Of a stretch of 64,000 bases of DNA, positions 17,743 to 26,510 are shown piece by piece. Below the pieces are notes generated by a model. It was not told where the DNA came from. It saw nothing but the letters and a program-made list of their open reading frames with translations, and ran no database searches. Numbering within the stretch: the first letter of the stretch is position 1; each line of letters begins with the position of its first letter. The DNA comes from UBA7803 sp041395905 (GTDB lineage: Bacteria; Pseudomonadota; Gammaproteobacteria; Pseudomonadales; Azotimanducaceae), in NCBI GenBank assembly GCA_041395905.1, contig JAWKZP010000002.1:1-64000 (forward strand). Direction: 5' to 3'. The position numbers were made by a program, and so were the translations under genes.

Positions 17743-20154
17743 TCAGAAGTCCTTGCGGACTTCCAGACGCCACTGCCGGCCGCGGTCGTACATGCCTTCG
17801 AACGCCTGGAACGCCGTGCCGTACACGCCGGTCACCAGGTACTCTTCATCGCCCAGGTTGCGCCCGGACAGAATCACCGACCAGTCCTCGGCCGGACTGC
17901 GCCAGCGGACGCTCGCATCGACCAGGTGGTAGGCGTCCGTTTCCAGCAGCGGCGTGTTGTAGGCGTCGTTGTAGGCATCCGAGCGGTAGCTCCAGTCGGC
18001 GCGCGCCACCAGCGAACCCAGATCTTCGAGCTGCCATTCCTTCGAGACGCCGAGGCTCGCCGTGAACTCGGGCACCCGCTCGAAATCGTAGTTCTTGCCG
18101 ATCAGCGTGATGCTGGTGTCGATCTCGTCGTATTCGGCCTTCAGCCATGACAGGCTGGCCTCCACCAGCCAGCCAGCGCCGGGCGCGCTCTGGAGCTCGA
18201 GCTCGACCCCGTCGATGGACGCTTCACCGATGTTCTGCGTCACCGGCGCGACGCTGTTGAACACCTGCACCTGGAGGTCCTGGTAGTCGGTGTGGAACAC
18301 GGCCCCGTTGAACCGCAGACGGTCATCGAGCGTCGTCAGTTTGAAGCCGATCTCGTAGACATCCACGAATTCGGGATCGTAGGTGGGGATCAGATCGATG
18401 TCGGGCGTTCCCGGCGGTGCGGTGAAGCCCGCGACGATGGGCGGGAACACCCGCTGGGTGAAGCCGCCTGATTTGAAGCCTTCCGAATAGCTCAGATACA
18501 GCATCAGATCGTCGTTCAGGTCGTAGGACAGGTTCACCATGGGTGTGAACTCGTCGATGTCGATCTTTTTTCTAAGGTACGGCAGGATCCGCTCCCCCGC
18601 CTGCAGGAACGGCGCGTCGAGGGCTGCCAGCGGATTGTCCGGGGGCACCAGGTTGCTGATACCCGCGTAGTAGTTCTGGAAGATGATCTGATCGGGCAGG
18701 AACGACTTCTCTTCGTTGGTGTAGCGCCCGCCCGCGGTCAGGTGCAGCCGGTCCGTGAGGTCATAGGTCATCTGCGCGAACAGCGCCCACGACTCGTTAT
18801 CGAATTTGCCACCGGAGCGGAAGTTGGAGACAGTGAAATCCAGAATGTTCACGTTGTCACCGTCTTCACTGAAGTAGTACGCGCCGAGGATCCAGTTCAT
18901 GCGTTCATGGCTCCCGAGCAGCTGCAGCTCCTGGGTGAACTGCTGCTGTTCCAGGTCGTCGTAGAACTGCGAGATGCGCTGCGGCGAGTGATCGCCATCG
19001 CGGGCGAACTCGGAGTCGAGATCGCGCCATCCGGTGATGGATTTCAGGGTCAGCGTCTGCGACAGGTCGTAGCGCAGCGTGGCGGAAGCACCGAACAGAT
19101 CCGTCTCGGAGAATGCCGGCGCCGTGCCCTGGTTCCTGCCGTCGTCACCGATGTAGCGGCTGTCGTAGCAGTTCGGGACCGCAGGGTTGTAGGTGACGCC
19201 GTTGCCGTTCACATCGGTGGCCGCGCAGGGTACGCCCGGTGCGACCGCCGCGGTGGTGACGTTGTGGATGAACGCCATGGGCGGCGGCGGCGCCAGCACC
19301 ACGCCCTGCAGCTGACTCAGATCGGTGAAATCGATGCCGAGCAGCCGCATGGCGGGGCCGTTCTCGCGGTCCCTCGTGGCTTCGACGTTGAGGTCGGCGC
19401 GGAAGCGCTCGTCTGGCTCCCAGGCGAAAGCCAGCCGGCCGGTCAGCGTGTCGTCGTCGCCGAGATCCACGCCATCTGTGCGCTTGACGTAGCCATCCTG
19501 ATTCAGCGACGCCACCGAAAGGCGCGCCGCAGCAGTATCGCCCATGGGAATGTGCAGCGAACCCTTGGCATTGAGCAGATCATCCGTGCCCGCCGCCAGC
19601 GACACCATGCCCTCCAGCGCACCGCCGGGCTCAGGCTTGACGGTGGTTATGGAGATCGCGCCGCCAATGGTGTTGCGGCCGAACAGTGTGCCCTGGGGGC
19701 CGCGCAGAACTTCCAGGCGCTCGATGTCGACGATGTCGAGCACGGCACCCACGGAGCGCGCGATGTAGACCCCATCCACGTAGAGACCCACGCCCGGCTC
19801 CGTGGTGGGTAGAAATTCCTTCTGGCCGATGCCCCGCAGGTAGATGGCGGCAGAGTTGGAGGCCCCGCCGAAGCTCGGATTGTTCTCGAGCGTCAGACTC
19901 GGTACGAAGCGCGAAATCTCGTCGAGCCGGCTGACGCCGCGATACTCGAGCGTCTCCCCCGTATAGGCCGAGATGGCGATCGGTGCGCTCTGCAGGCCTT
20001 CCTCACGCATGCGCGCGGTCACGACGATCTCTTCGAGCACCATCTCCGCACCGCCGCGCGCCTGTTCGGCTGCGGTCGCGCCGGGCGCCGCGAAGGTGGA
20101 AGTCAGCGCGGCCGCCGACAGGCAGACGGCTGCCTTGCGCCGAATTGCGTTCAT
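17743..20154 (-). CDS. TonB-dependent outer-membrane receptor
   Basis: 803 residues. A signal peptide ending in GATAAEQ is followed by a TonB box-like EEIVVTAR (about 41-48), the plug domain (SAPIAISAYTGETL, GVGLYVDGVYIAR, LEVLRGPQGTLFGRNTIGG), and a long beta-barrel that ends in Phe (RLEVRKDF), as required for outer-membrane insertion. It uses TonB/ExbBD energy to take up a bulky substrate. The PQGTLFGRNTIGG pattern is common in the large iron/organic-substrate receptor group of Gammaproteobacteria and Sphingomonads, so the ligand could be a siderophore, sugar or lipid. GGGGAG precedes the ATG. It leads an operon with the AhpD-like gene and yciH. Confidence 0.95.
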   Translation of the reverse strand: MNAIRRKAAVCLSAAALTSTFAAPGATAAEQARGGAEMVLEEIVVTARMREEGLQSAPIAISAYTGETLEYRGVSRLDEISRFVPSLTLENNPSFGGASNSAAIYLRGIGQKEFLPTTEPGVGLYVDGVYIARSVGAVLDIVDIERLEVLRGPQGTLFGRNTIGGAISITTVKPEPGGALEGMVSLAAGTDDLLNAKGSLHIPMGDTAAARLSVASLNQDGYVKRTDGVDLGDDDTLTGRLAFAWEPDERFRADLNVEATRDRENGPAMRLLGIDFTDLSQLQGVVLAPPPPMAFIHNVTTAAVAPGVPCAATDVNGNGVTYNPAVPNCYDSRYIGDDGRNQGTAPAFSETDLFGASATLRYDLSQTLTLKSITGWRDLDSEFARDGDHSPQRISQFYDDLEQQQFTQELQLLGSHERMNWILGAYYFSEDGDNVNILDFTVSNFRSGGKFDNESWALFAQMTYDLTDRLHLTAGGRYTNEEKSFLPDQIIFQNYYAGISNLVPPDNPLAALDAPFLQAGERILPYLRKKIDIDEFTPMVNLSYDLNDDLMLYLSYSEGFKSGGFTQRVFPPIVAGFTAPPGTPDIDLIPTYDPEFVDVYEIGFKLTTLDDRLRFNGAVFHTDYQDLQVQVFNSVAPVTQNIGEASIDGVELELQSAPGAGWLVEASLSWLKAEYDEIDTSITLIGKNYDFERVPEFTASLGVSKEWQLEDLGSLVARADWSYRSDAYNDAYNTPLLETDAYHLVDASVRWRSPAEDWSVILSGRNLGDEEYLVTGVYGTAFQAFEGMYDRGRQWRLEVRKDF

Positions 20155-20206
20155 GGTCTGATTCTCCCCTCTTGCAATCGAAAGTTCTTATCGGATCTTG
20201 TTGTCG

Positions 20207-20228
20207 GCAGCCGCTCGTCGGCGGCTGC
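20207..20228. terminator. Hairpin between the TrpB2-type gene and the TonB receptor gene
   Basis: GCAGCCGC (20207-20214) and GCGGCTGC (20221-20228) form a perfect 8-bp stem with a 6-base loop, 9 bases after the stop of the TrpB2-type gene on the minus strand. No T-tract follows on either strand, so a classical factor-independent terminator is not supported. It may be a pausing or processing hairpin. Confidence 0.4.
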
Positions 20229-20236
20229 AGTCGCGC

Positions 20237-21598
20237 TCAGGCGATTTCCGGCACCTCTCGCATGGCAGCGGCAATGGTCTCATCGGACAGCTCCAGGTCC
20301 ACCATCTCGCCGCGCAGGTACTTGTCGTAGGCCGCGAGGTCCAGGTGCCCATGGCCGCACAGCGCCGTCAGAATCACCTTTTCCTCCCCACTTTCCCTGC
20401 ACGCCAGCGCTTCTCGGATGGCCGCGGCGATGGCGTGCGTGGGCTCGGGCGCCGGCACAATGCCTTCGGTGCGGGCGAACTGCAGCGCACCGGCGAAGCA
20501 TTCGGTCTGCGGAATGGCTATCGCCTCGACCAGTCCGAGCTGATACACGTGCGACACCAGAGGCGCCATGCCGTGGTAACGCAGACCGCCGGCATGAATC
20601 GGCTCGGGGATGAACGAGTGCCCCAGCGTGTGCATCTTCATCAGCGGCGTCAGCCCCGCAGTGTCCCCGAAGTCGTAGCGGTACTGCCCCTTGGTCAGGG
20701 TCGGACAGGCGGTGGGCTCGACGCAGCGGATGACAGGGTTCATGCGCCCCGCCAGCTTCTCGCGCAGAAACGGGAAGGCCAGCCCGCCGAAGTTCGAGCC
20801 GCCCCCGGTGCAGCCCACCAGCACGTCCGGCGTTTCGCCCACTTTGGCCAGCTGCAGCAGCGCCTCCTCACCGATGATGGTCTGATGCAGGAGCACGTGA
20901 TTGAGCACGCTGCCGAGCGCGTATCGGGTCTTCGGATCGGCCACCGCCTGGCTGACCGCTTCCGAGATGGCGATACCGAGCGAACCCGGATGATCGGGAT
21001 CTTTCGCCAGCAGCGAACGCCCGTACTCGGTCACCGTCGACGGGCTCGGGTGCACCTTGCCACCCCAGATTTCCATCATGGTGCGCCGATAGGGTTTGGC
21101 GTAGTACGACGCGGCCACCTGCCAGATCTCGCACTCGAGCCCGAACTGCGCACAGGCGAACGCCAGCGAGCTGCCCCACTGACCCGCACCGGTCTCGGTG
21201 GTGAGTTTGGTGATGCCTTCCTGCGCGTTGTACCAAACCTGCGGCACCGCGGTGTTGGGCTTGTGCGAGCCTGCGGGGCTCACGCCCTCGTATTTGTAGA
21301 AGATCTTCGCCGGCGTATCCAGCAGCTTCTCGAGTCGGCGCGCGCGGAACAGCGGGCTCGGGCGCCACAACCGGTACACCTCCTGCACGGCTTCCGGAAT
21401 GTCGATGTAGCGCTCCTGGCTGACTTCCTGTTCGATCAGCGCGCGGGGGAACAATGGCGCAAAGTCTTCGGCGGTGGCCGGCAGCCGGGTGCCCGGGTGC
21501 AGTGCCGGCGGCGGCGGCTCGGGCAGATCCGCCACGATGTTGTACCAGCGCTTGGGCATCTCGTGCTCTTCGAGCAGGATCTTCGTGTAGTCACTCAT
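20237..21598 (-). CDS. TrpB-like PLP-dependent enzyme (TrpB2 class)
   Basis: 453 residues, close to the TrpB2/TIGR01415 length rather than the 400 of standard TrpB. The PLP lysine is in YEGVSPAGSHKPNTA, the substrate loop is TTETGAGQWGSS, and the phosphate cradle is GCTGGGSNFGG. Standard TrpB condenses indole with serine. TrpB2 proteins often lack a TrpA partner and are thought to salvage free indole or phosphoserine. No trpA lies nearby, which supports the stand-alone class. The ATG at 21598 has GGGGAG about 9 bases upstream. An upstream in-frame start would add 14 non-conserved residues. Confidence 0.93.
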   Translation of the reverse strand: MSDYTKILLEEHEMPKRWYNIVADLPEPPPPALHPGTRLPATAEDFAPLFPRALIEQEVSQERYIDIPEAVQEVYRLWRPSPLFRARRLEKLLDTPAKIFYKYEGVSPAGSHKPNTAVPQVWYNAQEGITKLTTETGAGQWGSSLAFACAQFGLECEIWQVAASYYAKPYRRTMMEIWGGKVHPSPSTVTEYGRSLLAKDPDHPGSLGIAISEAVSQAVADPKTRYALGSVLNHVLLHQTIIGEEALLQLAKVGETPDVLVGCTGGGSNFGGLAFPFLREKLAGRMNPVIRCVEPTACPTLTKGQYRYDFGDTAGLTPLMKMHTLGHSFIPEPIHAGGLRYHGMAPLVSHVYQLGLVEAIAIPQTECFAGALQFARTEGIVPAPEPTHAIAAAIREALACRESGEEKVILTALCGHGHLDLAAYDKYLRGEMVDLELSDETIAAAMREVPEIA

Positions 21599-21800
21599 GT
21601 ACCAGGCTCCCCTGCGATTCCAACAGGCGTGCACGGCCACCGGCAGAGGTCGCCAGGGGCCGGTGCCGCCGCGAAAGACGCACGATCATATGAGGTGACA
21701 CCCGAAAACGAAAGTTTCCACAGGCCGGCTGCGCGCGCTGGCTCGATACCCAGCGGTTCCGTGCTGGTTCACAATATCCGCCCGCCGCAATGGAACCTCC

Positions 21801-22427
21801 ATGACCGACTGGCTGGAATATCGCTGGCTCGCCTTTCTGGCCACCTTCGCTCTGGCCACGAGCGCCATCAGCATGGCGGGCGCCGATCTGCGCACCAGCC
21901 TGCTCATCGGATTCGACCTGGCCGGGGCGCTGCTGCTGTTCGCGCTCGGGGTGACCATGTTCCGGGGCGGTGCGGCAGCGGTCAAAGAGAACGCCCAGCG
22001 CATCGACGCCGGCCGCTGGGCCGTGCTGTTCATGGGCATTGTGCTCTCGACCACGGCGCTGGTCGGCCTCGGCATGGAGATACAGGCAGCGGCGCACGAG
22101 TCGCTGGCCCGAATCGTTCTCGGTGCCGCCTCCATCGTGGTCGCCTGGTTGCTGATGAACACCCTGTTCGCACTGCACTACGCCCATACCTACTACGTGG
22201 GAGACGGCGGTTCCCGGGGCGGCCTCGAGTTTCCGGGTACGGATCTGCCGGACTACTTCGACTTTCTGTACTTCGCGCTCGTGCTGGGCATGACGTTTCA
22301 GGTTTCCGACGTAGTCATCGTCAGCAGCCACATCCGTCGGGTGGCCCTGGTGCATGCGATCATCGCGTTCTTTTTCAACGTGATCGTGCTGGCGCTGTCC
22401 GTCAGCCTGCTGGGATCGGTGATCTGA
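21801..22427 (+). CDS. DUF1345 integral membrane protein
   Basis: 208 residues with five to six membrane segments. The family signature is clear: LHYAHTYY, GLEFPGTDLPDYFDFLYFAL and GMTFQVSDVVI, followed by a last helix. DUF1345 proteins are widespread inner-membrane proteins with no established function. It is divergent from the TrpB2-type gene and convergent with mprF, 36 bp away. It opens a run of membrane-related genes that continues to 34.1 kb. Confidence 0.92.
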   Translation: MTDWLEYRWLAFLATFALATSAISMAGADLRTSLLIGFDLAGALLLFALGVTMFRGGAAAVKENAQRIDAGRWAVLFMGIVLSTTALVGLGMEIQAAAHESLARIVLGAASIVVAWLLMNTLFALHYAHTYYVGDGGSRGGLEFPGTDLPDYFDFLYFALVLGMTFQVSDVVIVSSHIRRVALVHAIIAFFFNVIVLALSVSLLGSVI

Positions 22428-22463
22428 GATCGTGTGCGGCGTCCGGATGTCGCCCGCCGCAAG

Positions 22464-25034
22464 TCAGCGGCCGAACACCTCGCGCACACCACCGGCTATG
22501 AGCACCGAGGCGTCGATCAGAACGCGGGGAGCCTTCAGCCCCCCGGGAGCGGCCAGGTAGCGCGGTTCCCAGACCGGATCGAACTTCTCCTTGTAGCTGC
22601 GCAGGCCGTCGAAGTCGTAGAACGCATCGCCGTGCTGATAGATCAGGTGTCCGACCTTGTGCCACAGGGGCGCGAGCGGGTGCGTTTCGAGACCCGACAA
22701 TGGCGCCATGCCGAGATCGAACCACTCGAATCCCTGCTGCTGCCCCCATAACATCACCTCCACGAACAGAAAGTCCATGGTGCCGGCGGGTGCCTCGGCG
22801 TGATAACGCATCAGGTCGACCGAGAGCACCCGTGCAGCGGTCGCCTGCCAGAGATTGGTGAAGGCAACGATACGTTCACCGACACGTACCACGGCGCAAT
22901 CGAATCGGGTCAGATAGGCTTCGTCGAAGGCGCCCAGGGAAAATCCCTTCTCATGGGCGGAACGGCGTCGCAGCCAGTCGTCAGACACGACACGCAGCTG
23001 CGGCAGTATCGCAGCCACCTGCTGGCGCGCGACGATTTCCACGGTCGCGCCTTCGCGCCGGGCTCGGTTGCAGGAATGGCGCAGCGGCGCGCGGTTGCTG
23101 CCGGAAAGCGAGAACCCGGCAAGCGGCACCCGCGCACTTTCGCCCAGCTTCGACAACGACAGACCCGCGTCCACGTACAGGGGCAGCCCGTCGCCGGTGA
23201 CCTGATAGAAGGCGGGCCAGCCATCGTGCCGATCACACAGCTCGCGATAGCGCCAGATCAGCGTCTCCCAGCACGCCCGCGGACCTACTGGGTCACCGAG
23301 CGCGATCCAGCTGCGCCCGCTGACCTGATACATGATGAAGGCGTCGCCGGTCTCGTTGAACAGGATGCGCTTGTCGCCGAGCAGAGCCACGTTGGCCATG
23401 GCGTCCCGTGACTGCGCAATCACGTTGCGCAGCCGTTCTTCCACTCCGGCGTCGATGGCCTCGGGCTCCGGCACGCTGGGGCGCAGAAGCTTGCGCAGCG
23501 CGAACACGGCCAGTGCCACGGCCGCTACGAGCGCCGCACGCAGGGCACGCGGCGCCTGGGCATTGAGGGAAAACTGCCACCAGAGCTCATTGCTGTACTC
23601 CACGTGACGATAGCTCGCGAACATCAGCCAGATTGCCACGCCGCCCGCCATGGCGATGCAGAGCAGCCACCGCGGGCCCAGCTTCTGGTCGATCAGCAGG
23701 CCGCCACGATAGAACTCGCTGCGCGCCGTCCACAACACGAGCGCGACGATCGACAGCATCACCGCCTCCTCTACATCCAGGCCTTTGACCAGCGAAACCA
23801 CCGCGCCCACCAGCAGCGCCGCGAGCGCCAGCGCGTAGGCGCGATGCAGACGCCGGTACAGTCCCTGCGCGACCACCAGCAGCAGCACGCCGAGAATGCT
23901 CCCCAGCATGTGCGAGATCTCGAGCACCGGCAGCGGCAGGAAGCGCCCCACCACGCTGAGTCGCGTGTCCACGGAGGGTGCCGCCCCCGACAGCAGCAGC
24001 ACGACCCCACCGAGGAACACCAGCGCACCCACGGTCGCAGGCGCCACGCGGCCCAGCCAGTCACCGGCGATTCCGCCGATGCGCGCGATGTGGGTGCGCG
24101 CCTGGCGCAACTCGCGCGCGGAAAGCAGCGTCAGGGCCAGACCGAAGGGCAGAAGGTAGTAGATCACGCGAAACAGCACGATGCCGCCCAGCAGGGCGCT
24201 GCGGTCCACCGTGGGCAGAGCGAGCAGCAGCACGGTTTCCACCACCCCGACGCCGCCCGGGACGCTGCTGATCACGCCGGCCGCCATGGCGATGAGATAG
24301 ATGCCGGCGAATTCGAAAAAGCCCACCGGCAGCACCGGCGCCAGCAGCACGTACAGCACGCCGGCGGCACAGGCCAGATCCAGGCTGGCGAGTACTACCT
24401 GTGCCCCGGCCAGGCGCGGGCCGGGCACCGCAATCGACCAGTTGCCGAACGCGAGCGGACGCAGACGCAGCACCGCGCCGCCCACGTACGCCAGCGGGAA
24501 CACCATCAGCACCACACCGACGCCATGGATCCAGAAGGGGTCCAGCGGCAGCATGCCGAGCGACTTTGGCGGCATTACCCAGAACGCGACGCCCATGAGC
24601 AGCGACGCGCCGATCGCGAACGTGGTCGTGCAGAAGGCGATCACCTTGGCAATCTCGAGGCTCGACAACCCCAGCTGCGAGTACACGCGATAGCGGATGG
24701 AGCCGCCCGACAGAGCGCTGACGCCCACGTTGTGACCCACCGCGTACGCCATGAATGCGGTGAGCGCCACGGTGGGATACGGAATATCGCGCGCCACGTA
24801 GCGCAACGCCAGCCAGTCGTAGCCCGTCAGCAACGAGTAGCTCAGCGCCGTAAGCAGCAGGGCGGCAAGCAGTCGTTCCAGCGGAGTGCCGGTAACCTGA
24901 GCGAGCACCGCGTCCCAGCTGACCGCAGCGAGCTCGCGATGCAGAAAGTACAGCGCGAGCAGGAACACCGTCAGGGCGACGGCAGGAAACAGTCGGCGCC
25001 CGACGTTGTCCAACAGCTTGCGAACACGTGGCAT
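22464..25034 (-). CDS. mprF: Bifunctional lysylphosphatidylglycerol flippase/synthetase
   Basis: About 856 residues, the full MprF architecture. The N-terminal half has some 14 membrane segments with the flippase-domain pattern SVPGGVGVVETVLLLALP. The C-terminal half (from about residue 530) is the soluble DUF2156 synthetase domain with GDKRILFNE, WIALGDPVG, FYQVTGDGLPLYVDAGL and MDFLFVEVMLWGQQQGFEWF. MprF transfers lysine (or alanine) from charged tRNA to phosphatidylglycerol and flips the product outward, lowering surface negative charge and giving resistance to cationic peptides. ATG 25034 is chosen. An in-frame GTG at 25058 is possible. A perfect TATAAT lies on the same strand at 25088-25083. 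Confidence 0.95.
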   Translation of the reverse strand: MPRVRKLLDNVGRRLFPAVALTVFLLALYFLHRELAAVSWDAVLAQVTGTPLERLLAALLLTALSYSLLTGYDWLALRYVARDIPYPTVALTAFMAYAVGHNVGVSALSGGSIRYRVYSQLGLSSLEIAKVIAFCTTTFAIGASLLMGVAFWVMPPKSLGMLPLDPFWIHGVGVVLMVFPLAYVGGAVLRLRPLAFGNWSIAVPGPRLAGAQVVLASLDLACAAGVLYVLLAPVLPVGFFEFAGIYLIAMAAGVISSVPGGVGVVETVLLLALPTVDRSALLGGIVLFRVIYYLLPFGLALTLLSARELRQARTHIARIGGIAGDWLGRVAPATVGALVFLGGVVLLLSGAAPSVDTRLSVVGRFLPLPVLEISHMLGSILGVLLLVVAQGLYRRLHRAYALALAALLVGAVVSLVKGLDVEEAVMLSIVALVLWTARSEFYRGGLLIDQKLGPRWLLCIAMAGGVAIWLMFASYRHVEYSNELWWQFSLNAQAPRALRAALVAAVALAVFALRKLLRPSVPEPEAIDAGVEERLRNVIAQSRDAMANVALLGDKRILFNETGDAFIMYQVSGRSWIALGDPVGPRACWETLIWRYRELCDRHDGWPAFYQVTGDGLPLYVDAGLSLSKLGESARVPLAGFSLSGSNRAPLRHSCNRARREGATVEIVARQQVAAILPQLRVVSDDWLRRRSAHEKGFSLGAFDEAYLTRFDCAVVRVGERIVAFTNLWQATAARVLSVDLMRYHAEAPAGTMDFLFVEVMLWGQQQGFEWFDLGMAPLSGLETHPLAPLWHKVGHLIYQHGDAFYDFDGLRSYKEKFDPVWEPRYLAAPGGLKAPRVLIDASVLIAGGVREVFGR

Positions 25035-25082
25035 TTCACCACTCACGTCAGGCCGCACCCGATCAAAACCATCCGGTGGGAG

Positions 25083-25090
25083 ATTATAGT
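25083..25090. promoter_or_regulatory. Shared -10 element of the divergent mprF / NDH-2-like genes
   Basis: The octamer ATTATAGT reads TATAAT (6/6) on the minus strand toward mprF and TATAGT (5/6) on the plus strand toward the NDH-2-like gene. It is one of very few AT-only runs in the intergenic region. The matching -35 hexamers are poor on both sides. Confidence 0.45.
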
Positions 25091-25174
25091 GCTCTGCAAC
25101 GCCCGATTGCCGATGGATATCGTCGCCATCACCCGTCGAAGCCTGGACAGGTCAGCACGTTCCCGGAGCCGAAG

Positions 25175-26424
25175 ATGAGCAGAACCCGCGCACTGATCAT
25201 CGGCGGCGGCTTCGCGGGCATCGCGGCCGCTCGCAATCTCGACCCGAAACGCTTCGATGTGACCCTGCTCGATCGCTGCAACTATCACCTGTTCCAGCCG
25301 CTGCTGTATCAGGTAGCCACCGGCTCGCTGGCCGCACCCGACGTCGCCACGCCGCTGCGCATGATCCTGAAGCCGCGCAAGGTGCGCGTCGTCCAGGAAG
25401 AGGTGTGCGCGGTCGACTGGAATGCCCGCTGCGTGGTCACGACGGCCGGGCGCCGCTACCCCTGGGACGTTCTCGTACTCGCCACGGGTCTGGGGCCGAG
25501 CTACTTCGGGCACGACGAGTGGGCCGTGCACGCCCCGGGTCTGAAGACGCTCGAAGACGCGTTCACCATTCGAAATCGCGTGCTCAGGGCGCTCGAAGAG
25601 GCCGAGGCCTGCAGCGACGAGGCGCGCCGGCAGCAGCTGTTGCGCTTCGTCGTCGTGGGTGCCGGCCCCACGGGGTGGAGCTGGCCGGCGCCATCGGCGA
25701 GCTGACCGGCCGCGCGCTGGCGCGGGAATTCCGTTCGTTCGATCCCCGGGCAGCCGAGATCCTGCTCGTGGAAGGCGGACCACGGGTGCTGCCCCAGTAC
25801 TCCGAATCCTGCAGTGAGAGTGCCCTGCGTCAGCTCGCGGGGCTCGGTGTCAGGTCGCTCGTGGATATGAAGGTCACGGCGGTGGACGGCGACGGCGTGA
25901 CGCTCGAAGACCGCGCCGGCACGCAGCAGAGAATCGCCGCCGCGACCGTGATCTGGGCGGCAGGGGCCAGCGCCACGCCCCGCTCGCGCACGATCTGCGA
26001 GCAGCTCGGGCTGGAGCCGGGACCGGGAGGCCGCGTGGCGGTGGACGAGCACTTCCGGGTGCCCGGGCGCGACGACCTGTTCGTGGTCGGCGACCTGGCA
26101 AGCTACCGGATCGGCGAGCAGATGCTGCCCGGGCTGGCACCCGCCGCCGAGCAGGCCGGCCGCTTCGTGGGCCGTTACCTGAGCGGCCGCACCCGCGCTT
26201 TCGAGTACCGCGAGCGCGGGCAGCTGTCGGTGATCGGCAGGAATGCGGCGGTCGGGACGGTGCTCGGCCGGGAGGTCAGCGGTCCGCTGGCCTGGTGGTC
26301 CTGGCTGCTGATCCACATTCTCGGCCTGATCGGCTTCGACGTGAAGCTCAAGGTGCTGGTGGTGTGGGCGTGGAAGTATCTGTTCGACAAGTTCGGCGCC
26401 CGCATCATTTCCCGCTCCGGCTGA
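25175..26424 (+). CDS. Type II NADH dehydrogenase-like FAD oxidoreductase, frameshifted
   Basis: From ATG 25175 the protein has the FAD motif GGGFAGIAAARNL, NYHLFQPLLYQVATGSL and LVLATGLGPSYFG, all typical of NDH-2 (single-subunit, non-pumping NADH:quinone oxidoreductase). The second nucleotide motif reads VVVGAGPTG and then leaves frame. The expected VELAGAIGEL follows in the +1 frame and continues to 26424 through DDLFVVGDLASY and a C-terminal amphipathic segment (WWSWLLIHILGLIGF) that binds the membrane. Adding one G to GGGG at 25672-25675 restores a single protein of about 416 residues. As read, it is split in the middle of the NADH-binding site. It is divergent from mprF and followed by ftsH 86 bp later. 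Confidence 0.88.
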
Positions 26425-26510
26425 CCGCGGCGCTAGAATGGTGCCCATCCAGTACCACCCCTCGAGCCCGGCTGCCAGCGTGCGTCGCCGCTCAGACAGG
26501 AGAAAGGCTT

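Noticed and set aside
17138..20154. Siderophore uptake operon
   Set aside because: The TonB receptor lacks neighbouring siderophore synthesis, ABC transport or fur-box-like sequence, so a ligand cannot be assigned.
20207..20228. Factor-independent terminator after the TrpB2-type gene
   Set aside because: The hairpin is perfect but no T-tract follows on the relevant strand, so it is listed only as a hairpin of uncertain function.
20198..22501. Very long plus-strand open frame (about 767 codons) opposite the TrpB2-type gene and through DUF1345
   Set aside because: It is a by-product of high GC with few stop codons. The translation is rich in Arg, His and Gln with no domain, and strong family matches lie in other frames.
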